From positions 7,623,501 to 7,687,500 of the forward strand of contig NZ_CP107985.1 of the NCBI RefSeq assembly GCF_036108815.1: a DNA stretch of 64,000 nt, read 5' to 3'. This document shows, piece after piece, positions 39,865 to 48,391 of this stretch. Origin of the DNA: Streptomyces sp. NBC_00353. GTDB taxonomy: Bacteria; Actinomycetota; Actinomycetes; Streptomycetales; Streptomycetaceae. Below the pieces are notes generated by a model that searched no databases, was not told where the DNA came from, and was given only the letters and a program-made list of their open reading frames with translations. Made by a program: the position numbers and the translations under genes. The first letter of the stretch is position 1. Each line of letters begins with the position of its first letter.

Positions 39865-41115
39865 ATGTCCACCACCGAGTCCGCTGAGTCCGCGAAGCCG
39901 TCGAAGCTGCCGCCGTTCGACCCCGCCGACCCGATCGGCATCGACGATCTGCTCGGCGCCGAGGACCTCGCGATCCGCTCCACCGTCCGTGCCTGGGCCA
40001 CCGACCGGGTTCTGCCGCACATCGCCGAGTGGTACGAGAACGGCGAGCTGCCCGGCATCCGTGAGCTGGCCCGCGAGCTCGGTTCGATCGGTGCCCTCGG
40101 CATGTCCCTCCAGGGGTACGGCTGCGCGGGCGCCACCGCCGTCCAGTACGGGCTGGCCTGCCTGGAGCTCGAAGCGGCGGACTCCGGGATCCGCTCGCTC
40201 GTCTCCGTTCAGGGCTCCCTCGCCATGTACGCCATCCACCGCTTCGGCTCGGAGGAGCAGAAGGAGCGGTGGCTGCCCGGGATGGCAGCCGGCGAGATCA
40301 TCGGCTGCTTCGGGCTCACCGAGCCGGACCACGGCTCCGACCCGGCCGGGATGCGGACGTACGCCAAGCGCGAACCAGGGGGCACCTCCCGCTCGGGCGA
40401 GGCCGGGAGCGGGGGAGACTGGGTCCTCAGCGGCCGCAAGATGTGGATCACCAACGGCTCGGTGGCCGGGGTGGCCGTCGTCTGGGCACAGACCGACGAG
40501 GGCATCCGCGGCTTCGTCGTGCCGACCGACACCCCCGGCTTCTCGGCGCCCGAGATCAAGCACAAGTGGTCGCTGCGCGCCTCCGTCACCAGTGAGCTGG
40601 TGCTCGACGAGGTACGGCTGCCCGCCGATGCCGTACTCCCCGGGGTCACCGGCCTGCGTGGTCCGCTCAGCTGCCTCGGCCACGCCCGCTACGGCATCGT
40701 CTGGGGAGCCATGGGCGCCGCACGAGCCAGCTTCGAGGCAGCGGTCGACTATGCGAAGACCCGGGAACAGTTCGGGAGGCCGATCGGCGGCTTCCAGCTC
40801 ACTCAGGCCAAGCTCGCGGACATGGCCGTCGAACTGCACAAGGGCATCCTGCTCGCCCACCATCTGGGCCGTCGGATGGACGCGGGCAGGCTCCGCCCGG
40901 AACAGGTCAGTTTCGGAAAGCTCAACAATGTGCGGGAGGCGATCGAGATCTGCCGCACGTCACGGACAATTCTCGGCGCCAACGGGATCTCGCTCGAATA
41001 CCCGGTGATGCGGCATGCGACGAATCTGGAGTCGGTGCTCACCTACGAGGGCACCGTGGAGATGCACCAGCTGGTGCTGGGCAAGGCGCTCACCGGTCTG
41101 GACGCATTCCGGTAG
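39865..41115 (+). CDS. Acyl-CoA dehydrogenase (glutaryl-CoA dehydrogenase-like)
   Basis: FAD enzyme that oxidises an acyl-CoA at C2-C3; about 416 residues. FAD and substrate motifs: IGCFGLTEPDHGSDPAGM, WVLSGRKMWITNGSVA, TREQFGRPIGGFQLTQAKLA. The catalytic base is in LTYEGTVEMHQLVLG. The conserved Arg in the SLR-ASVT region (KHKWSLRASVTSELVLDEV) and the overall order resemble glutaryl-CoA dehydrogenases, so lysine or tryptophan breakdown is possible. A Ser/Gly-rich insert (GGTSRSGEAGSGG) interrupts a surface loop near residue 175. ATG 39865 with GGAGG upstream; GTG 39841 is also in frame. Confidence 0.9.
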   Translation: MSTTESAESAKPSKLPPFDPADPIGIDDLLGAEDLAIRSTVRAWATDRVLPHIAEWYENGELPGIRELARELGSIGALGMSLQGYGCAGATAVQYGLACLELEAADSGIRSLVSVQGSLAMYAIHRFGSEEQKERWLPGMAAGEIIGCFGLTEPDHGSDPAGMRTYAKREPGGTSRSGEAGSGGDWVLSGRKMWITNGSVAGVAVVWAQTDEGIRGFVVPTDTPGFSAPEIKHKWSLRASVTSELVLDEVRLPADAVLPGVTGLRGPLSCLGHARYGIVWGAMGAARASFEAAVDYAKTREQFGRPIGGFQLTQAKLADMAVELHKGILLAHHLGRRMDAGRLRPEQVSFGKLNNVREAIEICRTSRTILGANGISLEYPVMRHATNLESVLTYEGTVEMHQLVLGKALTGLDAFR

Positions 41116-41120
41116 AACGG

Positions 41121-41150
41121 GACGCCGGCCGGACCGATCCGGCGAGCGTC
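41121..41150. terminator. Likely bidirectional terminator
   Basis: Nested inverted repeat: outer GACGC/GCGTC (41121-41125 and 41146-41150) and inner GCCGGA/TCCGGC, in the 39-base gap between two convergent genes. No T-run. Confidence 0.55.
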
Positions 41151-41154
41151 CTGC

Positions 41155-41601
41155 TCAGCTCTGGTTGAAGAAGCCGTCGGCCGGTCGGCCGGCGGCTTCG
41201 CCGCTGACCACGTGGGTGTCGGCCGGGGTCAGCAGGAAGACGCGGGTGGCTACGCGGTCGATCGACCCGCGCAGTCCGAAGATCAGCCCCGCGGCGAAGT
41301 CCACGACCCGCTTCGCGTCCGAGGGGTCCATGGCCGTGAGGTTCATGATCACCGGGACGCCGTCCCGGAAGAGTTCGCCGATGCCGCGGGCATCCCGGAA
41401 GCTGTCCGGGGTGACTGTGGCGATCCGGCGGCCCGTCTCCTCGGCCGCCTCGGAGACCACCTGCACCCGTGGGTCGGTCACCCAGGCATTGCCGGTCCCG
41501 GTCCGTGCACCCTCGGCGTACTCGTCGTCGTCGTCGTAGTAACGCTCGTCGTTGTCCTCTACGAGGCCCAGCCAGGCACTCGCCTTGCGCACCGATCCCA
41601 T
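41155..41601 (-). CDS. sflA: SepF-like protein SflA
   Basis: 148 residues of the SepF/DUF552 family, which binds FtsZ and tethers it to the membrane. N-terminal amphipathic helix KASAWLGLVEDNDERYYDDD with an acidic linker, then the SepF core: IATVTPDSFRDARGIGELFR, VPVIMNLTAMDPSDAKRVVD, FAAGLIFGLRGSIDRVATRV and FLLTPADTHV. Streptomyces has a main sepF in the dcw cluster plus paralogues sflA and sflB, which affect septation and branching. The position at the SCO1749-equivalent end of this block supports sflA; that synteny is recalled, not searched. Confidence 0.87.
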   Translation of the reverse strand: MGSVRKASAWLGLVEDNDERYYDDDDEYAEGARTGTGNAWVTDPRVQVVSEAAEETGRRIATVTPDSFRDARGIGELFRDGVPVIMNLTAMDPSDAKRVVDFAAGLIFGLRGSIDRVATRVFLLTPADTHVVSGEAAGRPADGFFNQS

Positions 41602-41909
41602 GGACGCCTCCTCTCACCGCGGTTCCTTGGTGTTCCGCATCTCATTCGTATCCCTATGGTCGACCATGATGCGGATCGTGCGCCAAGTGGATAGTCGGCG
41701 CGCAGGGGATTCGTGACGTTACTGGTGCAGAAGATGTGGCGATTCGTCAAGGTTCCTCCTGCATAGGGCCCCTGGTGAAAAGAAAATATGATGTCCCGGT
41801 CCGTACGGGTGACGTGGGGTGCGTACGGGTGAACGGTTCACTCGATACGATGCCCGTCGCGCACACGCACGAGTGCGGCGCACAACGGAGCGACTCTCGG
41901 GGGATCGTC
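41602..41909. promoter_or_regulatory. Divergent promoter region with nested palindromes
   Basis: About 308 bases between sflA and the DUF5685 gene. TCCGCATC (41634-41641) and GATGCGGA (41668-41675) are perfect inverted arms, and within them ATGGTCGACCAT (41656-41667) is a perfect 12-base palindrome. They lie 33-74 bases upstream of sflA and may be its operator. GGGGGATC precedes the GTG at 41910. Confidence 0.45.
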
Positions 41910-43196
41910 GTGTTCGGAATAGTCAGGCCCTGCGCCCATCGGTTGTCGGAGGGCCTCAAGGCCGAGTGGATGGCCCATCTCTGCGGGCTCTGCCTCGCAC
42001 TTCGCTCGGACCACGGGCAGTTCGCCCGGATCGTCACGAACTATGACGGCCTGATCGTCTCGGTTCTGACGGAGGCTCAGGCCGAGCGCACCACCGGATG
42101 GCGACGCACCGCGGGGCCCTGTCCACTGCGTTCCATGCGGACCGCTCCGGTCGCCCGCGGCGAGGGGGCCAGGCTGGCAGCCGCCGTCTCGCTGGTGCTC
42201 GCCTCGGCGAAGGTACGGGACCACATAGCGGACCGGGACGGGCTGTTGAGTCGCCGCCCGGTCGCCGCGGCCGCCCGCCGGGTCGCCGCGGGCTGGGACC
42301 GGGCCGGGGCGCGTACCGGCGCGGAGCTGGGGTTCGACACCGCCGTCCTCGTGGACGCCGTCGACCGGCAGACCGGCATCGAACGGCTCGCCGGGCCGGG
42401 CACCCCGCTGCTGACGGTCACGGAGCCCACCGAGACGGCCACCGCGGCGGCCTTCGCCCACACCGCCGCACTCGCGGGCCGACCGCGGAACGCCGAACCC
42501 CTCGCCGAGGCCGGCCGGCTCTTCGGGCGGCTCGCCCATCTGCTGGATGCCGTGGAGGACCAGGAAGCTGACGCCGCGTCGGGTGCCTGGAACCCGCTCA
42601 CCGCCACCGGCACCTCGCGCGCCGAGGCCCGACGGTTGTGCGACGACGCGCTGCGTGGTGTACGGCTGGCGCTGCGCGACGCCGAATTCACCGACGACAA
42701 GCTGACGCATCTGCTGCTCGTGCACGAACTGCGGCGTTCGGTGGACCGGGCCTTCGCCACGCAGACGTGCTCGCACCAGGAGGATGCCCAGCGCACCGGC
42801 GGGGATCTGACGGACAGCCGGCAGGCGGAGTCCTCCCCGAAGGCGCCGAGCGACGCGGCGGGGCTGCGGCAGACCGGGTCCTTCGGGCCGCCGCCGGGCA
42901 ATCCGTACGCGCCGAACAACCCCGGCAGCCCGTTCGGCCCGCCCCAGCCCCCGCCGGAGCCGCCGCGCGACCGGCGTGGGCTGATCACGGGCTGCCTGGT
43001 GTGGGCGGGCCTCGCCTGCACCTGCCAGATGTGCTGCGGGACCTTCGAGGACCCGTGGAGCCGGCAGCGGCGCGAGGGGCTGTGCAGCCAGTGCGACTGC
43101 AGCGACTGCTGCGATGCGTGCGACTGCTGCAGCAACTGCGGGGACTGCTGCAGCTCCTGCGACTGCTGCGACTGCGACTGCGGGTGCGACTGCTGA
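41910..43196 (+). CDS. DUF5685 protein with cysteine-rich C-terminal tail
   Basis: 428 residues. The N-terminal 300 residues match DUF5685: FGIVRPCAHRLSEGLKAEWM, HLCGLCLALRSDHGQFARIV, NYDGLIVSVLTEAQ and GPCPLRSM; the conserved C-x-H and C-x2-C pattern suggests a metal site. A helical region (AKVRDHIADRDGLLSRRPVA) and a Pro/Asn-rich linker (FGPPPGNPYAPNNPGSPFG) follow. The last 70 residues contain 23 cysteines, 18 of them in a Cys/Asp/Ser/Gly run with CDC, DCC and CGC units, reminiscent of metallothionein. The GTG start gives VFGIVRPC, the family's N-terminus. Function unknown; metal binding is inferred. Confidence 0.82.
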   Translation: MFGIVRPCAHRLSEGLKAEWMAHLCGLCLALRSDHGQFARIVTNYDGLIVSVLTEAQAERTTGWRRTAGPCPLRSMRTAPVARGEGARLAAAVSLVLASAKVRDHIADRDGLLSRRPVAAAARRVAAGWDRAGARTGAELGFDTAVLVDAVDRQTGIERLAGPGTPLLTVTEPTETATAAAFAHTAALAGRPRNAEPLAEAGRLFGRLAHLLDAVEDQEADAASGAWNPLTATGTSRAEARRLCDDALRGVRLALRDAEFTDDKLTHLLLVHELRRSVDRAFATQTCSHQEDAQRTGGDLTDSRQAESSPKAPSDAAGLRQTGSFGPPPGNPYAPNNPGSPFGPPQPPPEPPRDRRGLITGCLVWAGLACTCQMCCGTFEDPWSRQRREGLCSQCDCSDCCDACDCCSNCGDCCSSCDCCDCDCGCDC

Positions 43197-43229
43197 GCCA
43201 CTCCTCGGACCGGCTCAGCGGCCCCGGGA

Positions 43230-44177
43230 TCACTTGATCTCGGGCGGCGAGATCTGCGAGGACTCGATCGCCGACGCGCCGATGCCCCACTTCTTCAGGA
43301 TGCGGTCGTACGTCCCGTCCGCCTTGAGTCCGTTGACCGCCGCCTGGAAGGCGGGCGCCAGCGGGGTGCCCTTCTTGAACGCGAAGCCGACATCGAGCCG
43401 CTTGAACTCATTGAGGAAGCGCACGCCCTGCTGCTGGTCCACCGCATAGCGCAACCCGTTGATGGTCGACATCACCACGTCACTGCGGCCCTGCTGGAGC
43501 GAGGCCCAGACGGCCGCCAGATCGGAGTAGGTCTTCACGTCGTACGGCTTCTTGCCCGCCTCGGCGCACCGGTGTTTGTTCTCCTCCAGCGTCACCTCGA
43601 AGGTGGTACCCGCGGCGGTGCCCACGGTCAGGCCGCAGAGCTGGGTGAGATCGGTGACCTTCGCCAGTTTGCTGTCGTCGCGGACCGCGAAGCCCTGCCC
43701 GTCATTGAGGTACGTGACGAAGTCGATCGTCCGGCGACGCTCGTCGGTGACCCCGAAGTTTCCCGTCCCCAGGTCGTACTTCCCGCTGCCCAGCGCAGGC
43801 AGGATCGCCTCGAAGGCAGCCACCTCGCGCTTCAGCTTCAGCCCCAGCGCCCTGGCCACGGCGTCCGCGACGTCGATGTCGGTGCCGGCCACGGTCTTCC
43901 CGTCCGGCAGATAGGTGGCGCCGGGCGGCGTGCCGACGCTGGAGGCGATGGTCAGTGTGCCGGAGGCGCGGACCTCGGCGGGCAGCAGCGCGGCCGCGGC
44001 CTTGTTCTTCTTCACCGACGACACGACGTCCTGCGTCGGAATCTTCCCCTTGGCGGAGGTGGCCGGGCCGGCCGCGCCGGCCGGAGCGGCTGCCGGATCG
44101 CCGGACCCGCACGCGGTGAGGGCGAATGCGGCGACGGTGATCAGCGCGAAGGCGGCGGTGTGCCGGGTACGGGGCAT
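43230..44177 (-). CDS. ABC transporter substrate-binding lipoprotein 1
   Basis: 315 residues, periplasmic-binding-protein type 2 of the polar amino acid family. Signal peptide with lipobox AAFALTACGSGD, so a membrane-anchored lipoprotein. Binding-domain motifs: SGTLTIASSVGTPPGATYLP, GTDIDVADAVARALGL, FGVTDERRRTIDFVTYLNDG, and the late KADGTYDRILKKWGIG. Divergent from the permease/ATPase operon, which encodes a second, distinct lipoprotein. A Cys-ending leader peptide lies upstream on the same strand, so its expression may respond to cysteine. Confidence 0.9.
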   Translation of the reverse strand: MPRTRHTAAFALITVAAFALTACGSGDPAAAPAGAAGPATSAKGKIPTQDVVSSVKKNKAAAALLPAEVRASGTLTIASSVGTPPGATYLPDGKTVAGTDIDVADAVARALGLKLKREVAAFEAILPALGSGKYDLGTGNFGVTDERRRTIDFVTYLNDGQGFAVRDDSKLAKVTDLTQLCGLTVGTAAGTTFEVTLEENKHRCAEAGKKPYDVKTYSDLAAVWASLQQGRSDVVMSTINGLRYAVDQQQGVRFLNEFKRLDVGFAFKKGTPLAPAFQAAVNGLKADGTYDRILKKWGIGASAIESSQISPPEIK

Positions 44178-44677
44178 GAGGTGTGGTTCTCCAGGTTCGT
44201 CGACCGTGTGCGGGCAGCCGGGCAGCGCCGGGCGGCGCGCCACGGCAGCACGGCCACGGGCGGGGCGAAGGAAGAGCGGAAGGAGCTCGGAACGGCGAAC
44301 AGCCTGAGGGGAGGGTGCAGCGATGTTGTGTACGTGAAGACGCGCAGGGAACGGTGCTCAGGCGCCGGACACGGCGCGAGGCACGGACGCGAGGAACCGC
44401 AGGGGGTCAGCTCAACAGGAGGAGGACCACACGCGACCGAAGTCGATGTGGGAGCGCTTGACCAGCCACTGCTGCGAATGCATGGCCCAAGTGGAACAGG
44501 CGATCCACTGGTCCGTCAACTGACCTGAGACGTATGGCTCACAGTGTGGACAGGCTTGACAATATGTTGTGAACAGCGCTTACCTCGGAAGCGGATCGCG
44601 CTGAGGGGCCCGGTCCGCGTTGTGTTTTCCGTGAAGGCACGTCCCGTGTTCGATCTCTGCATCCACGGAGCCTTCGC
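44178..44677. other. Divergent control region of the organosulfur locus
   Basis: 500 bases between lipoprotein 1 and permease 1. It contains the leader peptide at 44412-44483 (minus) and about 230 bases of leader RNA after it that could carry an attenuator, though I found no clear terminator. On the plus strand, TTGACA at about 44547 is a candidate -35 for the permease operon. I found no matching leader peptide for the plus operon. Confidence 0.5.
44412..44483 (-). CDS. Cys-ending leader peptide (sulfur-type putative leader)
   Basis: 23-residue ORF starting MHSQQWLVK and ending RSHIDFGRVWSSSC-stop. The pattern R-x-HIDF/L-x-R-V-x-(S/A)-C at the very end matches the short 'putative leader peptides' found before sulfur and cysteine genes in actinobacteria, where stalling at a terminal Cys codon in cysteine shortage changes downstream expression. 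It precedes the lipoprotein gene at 44177 on the same strand by 234 bases. The ORF is read directly; the regulatory role is inferred. Confidence 0.75.
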   Translation of the reverse strand: MHSQQWLVKRSHIDFGRVWSSSC

Positions 44678-45556
44678 ATGTCTGCGCAGACAGATGCCTT
44701 TCCTCAATCACGCCCGGCCCCGCTCTCCGAGAACAGCGGCAAGGACAACGACGCCGACCACCTGCACATCGTCCCTGCGCGCCGAACAGGTCAGTGGGCA
44801 GCGGCCGTTGTGGTCCTGCTGCTACTCGCCCTGGCGCTGAACTCCGTCATCCGCAACGACGCCTTCCAGTGGGACGTCGTCGGCGACTACTTCACCACCG
44901 CCTCCGTCCTGCGCGGCCTCGGCCTCACCCTCTGGCTCACCGCCCTCGTCATGGCGCTCGGCTTCGCCCTCGGCACACTGCTGGCCGTACTCAGACTCTC
45001 CACCAACCGCGTGCTCCAGGCGGTCAGTTGGGGCTACGTCTGGCTCTTCAGGTCCACCCCGATCCTGGTCCAGCTGCTCTTCTGGTTCAACATCGGCGCG
45101 CTCTACCCGGAGATCCTCGGTGTCCGTACGGTGAACCTCCTCGGGCCCGTCACGGTCGCCGTCATCGGCCTCACCCTGCACGAGGCCGCGTACGCGGCCG
45201 AAGTGGTCCGCGGTGGCATCCTGTCCGTCGAGCGCGGGCAGATCGAGGCCGCACAGTCGCTGGGCCTCGGCGCCTGGCGCCGGTTCCGCCGGATCGTGCT
45301 GCCGCAGGCGATGCGCTCCATCGTCCCGCCCGCCGGGAACATGCTGATCGGCACGCTCAAGGGCACCTCGATCGTCAGCATCATCGCCGTGCAGGACCTG
45401 CTCTATTCGGTGCAGCTCGTGTACCACCGCACCTACCAGGTGATCCCGCTGCTGCTTGTCGCCACTCTCTGGTACGTGGTGGTCACCTCGCTGCTCAGCG
45501 TCGGCCAGCACTACATCGAACGGCACTACGCCCGTGGCACGGCGGGTGCCCGGTGA
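44678..45556 (+). CDS. Amino-acid-type ABC permease 1
   Basis: 292 residues, HisMQ family. A soluble N-terminus of about 35 residues precedes the membrane segments VVVLLLLALALNSVIRN, LGLTLWLTALVMALGFALGT and VSWGYVWLFRSTPILVQLLF. The EAA loop is HEAAYAAEVVRGGILSVERG followed by QIEAAQSLGLG, the ATPase contact site. It has the expected shape for a cystine or polar amino acid permease. Its stop overlaps the start of the FAD protein (GTGA). Confidence 0.93.
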   Translation: MSAQTDAFPQSRPAPLSENSGKDNDADHLHIVPARRTGQWAAAVVVLLLLALALNSVIRNDAFQWDVVGDYFTTASVLRGLGLTLWLTALVMALGFALGTLLAVLRLSTNRVLQAVSWGYVWLFRSTPILVQLLFWFNIGALYPEILGVRTVNLLGPVTVAVIGLTLHEAAYAAEVVRGGILSVERGQIEAAQSLGLGAWRRFRRIVLPQAMRSIVPPAGNMLIGTLKGTSIVSIIAVQDLLYSVQLVYHRTYQVIPLLLVATLWYVVVTSLLSVGQHYIERHYARGTAGAR

Positions 45557-47430
45557 GCGTCGGACCGGCTCTCGTCATCGTCGGCGCCGGGCCGCGCGGC
45601 ACCGGCCTCATCGAGCGCATCGCCGCCAACGCCCCCGAGCTGTACGAGGGCCGGCGGCTGGACATCCATCTCGTCGACCCGCACCCGCCCGGCGGCGGCC
45701 GGATCTGGCGGCACGACCAGTCCCCGTTGCTCTGGATGAACTCCATGGCCGAGGACGTCACCATGTTCACCGACGACACGGTCCAGCAGGAGGGACCGAT
45801 ACGTCCGGGGCCCGCACTGCACACCTGGGCGGCCGGCGTCCGCGACGGCCGGGTCACCCCGGAGGTCGAACCGGAACTCCTCGCCCAGATAAAGGCGTTG
45901 GGAGGCCAGGACTTCCCGAGCAGACGGCTGCAGAGCGCCTATCTGACATGGGTGTACGAGCAGGCGGTGGCCGCACTTCCGGCGGGCATCACCGTGCATC
46001 GGCACCGTGGACACGCCCTGCGCGTCACCGGACAGCGCGACGGCCGTCAGCACGTCTGGCTGGAGGGCCGCGACGAACCGCTGACCGCCGACCTCGTCGT
46101 GCTCACCATCGGTCACCTGGATGCCGAACCCGCCCCCGAACACGTCGAGTTGACCGAGTTCGCGGACCGGCACGGGCTGGTCCACCTGCCGCCCGACTTC
46201 ACCGCCGACAGCGACCTGACCGCCCTGCCCGCCGGTGAACCGGTCATCGTCCGGGGCTTCGGGCTCGCCTTCATCGATCTGATGGTGCTGCTGACCGAGG
46301 GACGCGGCGGACGGTACGAGAACGGCGAGTACCTGCCCTCCGGGAAGGAGCCCGTGCTGCACATCGGATCGCGGCGCGGTGTCCCGTACCACTCCAAGAT
46401 CGGCTACGGCTGGCAGGGCGAACGGCCGCCGCTGCCACGCTTCCTGGGCCCGGACCAGGCCGAAGAGCTGCTGAGCCGGCCCGGCCCGCTCGACTTCCGG
46501 CGCGATGTGTGGCCACTCGTCGACAAGGAACTCGGATACGCCCACTACCACCGGCTCTTCACCGTCCACGCCGAGCGCACGACCGTCGACCGGCAGGTCT
46601 TCGAGGAGAAGTACGCGGCCGCCGAACCGGGCAGCCAGGAACTGCGTGCCCTCGTCGTCGCCGCCGTCCCCGACCCCGCCGACCGGCTCGACCTCGAAGC
46701 GCTCGACCACCCGCTGGACGGCGTGCGCCACCCGTCGTACGACGCACTCCAGGTCGGGCTGCGCGACTACATCACCGCCGACCTCGACCGCCGGCACGAC
46801 CCCGCCCACAGCGAGGACCTCGCCGTCTTCCTCGGACTGCTCTCCGTCTACGGGCAGTTGATGCGGTTCGGTGACATCGGCGGCTGGTGGCACGGCTTCT
46901 TCAGCTACCTCGCGTCCGGCCCGCCGGGACCACGGCTGCACCAGCTGCTCGCGCTCTCCAGGGCCGGGGTCGTCCGCTTCCTCGGTGCGGGGATGACCGT
47001 CGAGGCGGACGAGGAACGGGGCGTCTTCCGGGCCGGCAGCGCCACCGTGCCGGGGGAGTGGATCGAGGCCCGCGCACTGGTCGAGGCCCGGCTGCCGGAT
47101 CCGTCACTGGAGCGCACCCGCAGCCCGATCCTTCAGTCGCTGTACGAGGACGGAGCCGCCGCCACCGCCACCGGGCTGCTCTCCGTCGACCCCGACGACG
47201 GCCGGATCCTGGGCCGTGACGGCCGCCCGCACCCCCGGCGCTTCGCCCTCGGCCCGCACACCACCGCGCGGGTCAGCGGCGCCTTCACCCGGCCGCGCAC
47301 CGGCGGCCCGGCGTTCCGGCAGAACGACGCCACCGCACGGACGGCTCTGGCGTTCCTTTGCGACCTGCTCTGTAGCGACGGCGGCGACCGCAGCAACGGA
47401 ACGGACGGCAGCGGCCGCCTCAGCGCCTGA
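45553..47430 (+). CDS. FAD/NAD(P)-binding protein
   Basis: 625 residues. N-terminal dinucleotide-binding motif PALVIVGAGPRGTGLIERIA (GxGxxG), then VDPHPPGGGRIWRHDQSPLL and the acidic end of strand 2. A second Rossmann motif is near GEPVIVRGFGLAFIDLMVLL, and DLVVLTIGHLD is typical of PF13454-type proteins, which resemble flavin monooxygenases or lysine N-hydroxylases. In this operon it could be an oxidoreductase acting on an imported sulfur compound. The GTG start overlaps the permease stop, so its production is tied to transport. Substrate unknown. Confidence 0.82.
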   Translation: MSVGPALVIVGAGPRGTGLIERIAANAPELYEGRRLDIHLVDPHPPGGGRIWRHDQSPLLWMNSMAEDVTMFTDDTVQQEGPIRPGPALHTWAAGVRDGRVTPEVEPELLAQIKALGGQDFPSRRLQSAYLTWVYEQAVAALPAGITVHRHRGHALRVTGQRDGRQHVWLEGRDEPLTADLVVLTIGHLDAEPAPEHVELTEFADRHGLVHLPPDFTADSDLTALPAGEPVIVRGFGLAFIDLMVLLTEGRGGRYENGEYLPSGKEPVLHIGSRRGVPYHSKIGYGWQGERPPLPRFLGPDQAEELLSRPGPLDFRRDVWPLVDKELGYAHYHRLFTVHAERTTVDRQVFEEKYAAAEPGSQELRALVVAAVPDPADRLDLEALDHPLDGVRHPSYDALQVGLRDYITADLDRRHDPAHSEDLAVFLGLLSVYGQLMRFGDIGGWWHGFFSYLASGPPGPRLHQLLALSRAGVVRFLGAGMTVEADEERGVFRAGSATVPGEWIEARALVEARLPDPSLERTRSPILQSLYEDGAAATATGLLSVDPDDGRILGRDGRPHPRRFALGPHTTARVSGAFTRPRTGGPAFRQNDATARTALAFLCDLLCSDGGDRSNGTDGSGRLSA

Positions 47431-47491
47431 CCGCGGCGCCGTCCCACCTCCGTACCCCTCAGTCCCATGGCTCGTATCCCAAGGAATCCTC

Positions 47492-48391
47492 ATGTCGCTT
47501 ACCAGCGATCCACCTCTCGACAAAGCGACCGGTCCACGGGCCGATGACGCCTCCGCCATCGACTACGGCGCGCTCACCGTCGTCCCGGTGCGCCACCCCT
47601 GGCGCTGGGCCGCCGTCGTCGCCACCGCCGTCCTGCTCGCCCAGTTCCTGCACGGTCTGGTGACCAACCCCGGCTGGGAGTGGGACGTCTTCGCCCGCTT
47701 CTTCACCGCCGAGACCATCCTCAAGGCCGTCTGGATCACCCTCCAACTGACCTTCTACGGAACGGTGCTCGGCTTCGCGCTCGGCATCGTGCTCGCCTTC
47801 ATGCGGCTGTCGGCCAGCCCGTTCCTCGGCGCGGTCGCCTACGCGTACATCTGGGCGTTCCGCTCCATACCACTCATCGTCCAGCTGCTCTTCTGGTTCA
47901 ACCTCGCCTACCTCTACAAGGAGTTGCAGTTCGGCATCCCGTTCGGGCCCGGCTTCTTCTCCTTCGACACGATGAACCTCGTCGGCGCGATGAGCGCGGC
48001 CGTCCTCGGGCTCGCACTGCACCAGGCGGCCTACGCGGCGGAGATCGTCCGCGGCGGCGTTCTCGCCGTGGACAGCGGCCAGTTGGAGGCGGCCGCCGCG
48101 CTCGGGATCCCCCGGCACCGGCAGTTGTGGCGGATCGTGCTGCCGCAGGCGATGCGTTCCATCCTGCCGAACGCCGCCAACGAGATCATCTCGCTCTTCA
48201 AGGGCACCTCGATCGTCTCCGTGATGGCGATCGGCGAACTCTTCTACCAGGTGCAGGTCGTCTACGGACGCAACGGCAGGGTCGTGCCTCTGCTGATGGT
48301 GGCCACCGTCTGGTACATCCTCCTGACCACCGTGCTCTCCGTCCTCCAGTACTACGTCGAACGTCACTACGCCAAGGGGGCCGCGCGATGA
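47492..48391 (+). CDS. Amino-acid-type ABC permease 2
   Basis: 299 residues, HisMQ family, clearly similar to permease 1 (FRSIPLIVQLLFWFNLAYLY against FRSTPILVQLLFWFNIGALY). EAA loop HQAAYAAEIVRGGVLAVDSG. Two different permeases plus one ATPase fit a heteromeric HisQM-type channel. ATG 47492 after CAAGGAA. The stop overlaps the ATPase ATG. Confidence 0.93.
   Translation: MSLTSDPPLDKATGPRADDASAIDYGALTVVPVRHPWRWAAVVATAVLLAQFLHGLVTNPGWEWDVFARFFTAETILKAVWITLQLTFYGTVLGFALGIVLAFMRLSASPFLGAVAYAYIWAFRSIPLIVQLLFWFNLAYLYKELQFGIPFGPGFFSFDTMNLVGAMSAAVLGLALHQAAYAAEIVRGGVLAVDSGQLEAAAALGIPRHRQLWRIVLPQAMRSILPNAANEIISLFKGTSIVSVMAIGELFYQVQVVYGRNGRVVPLLMVATVWYILLTTVLSVLQYYVERHYAKGAAR

Noticed and set aside
43080..43196. 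Repeated TGC/GAC triplets, checked as a CRISPR-like or satellite repeat
   Set aside because: It is coding sequence for the cysteine tail; unit lengths vary and there are no spacers.
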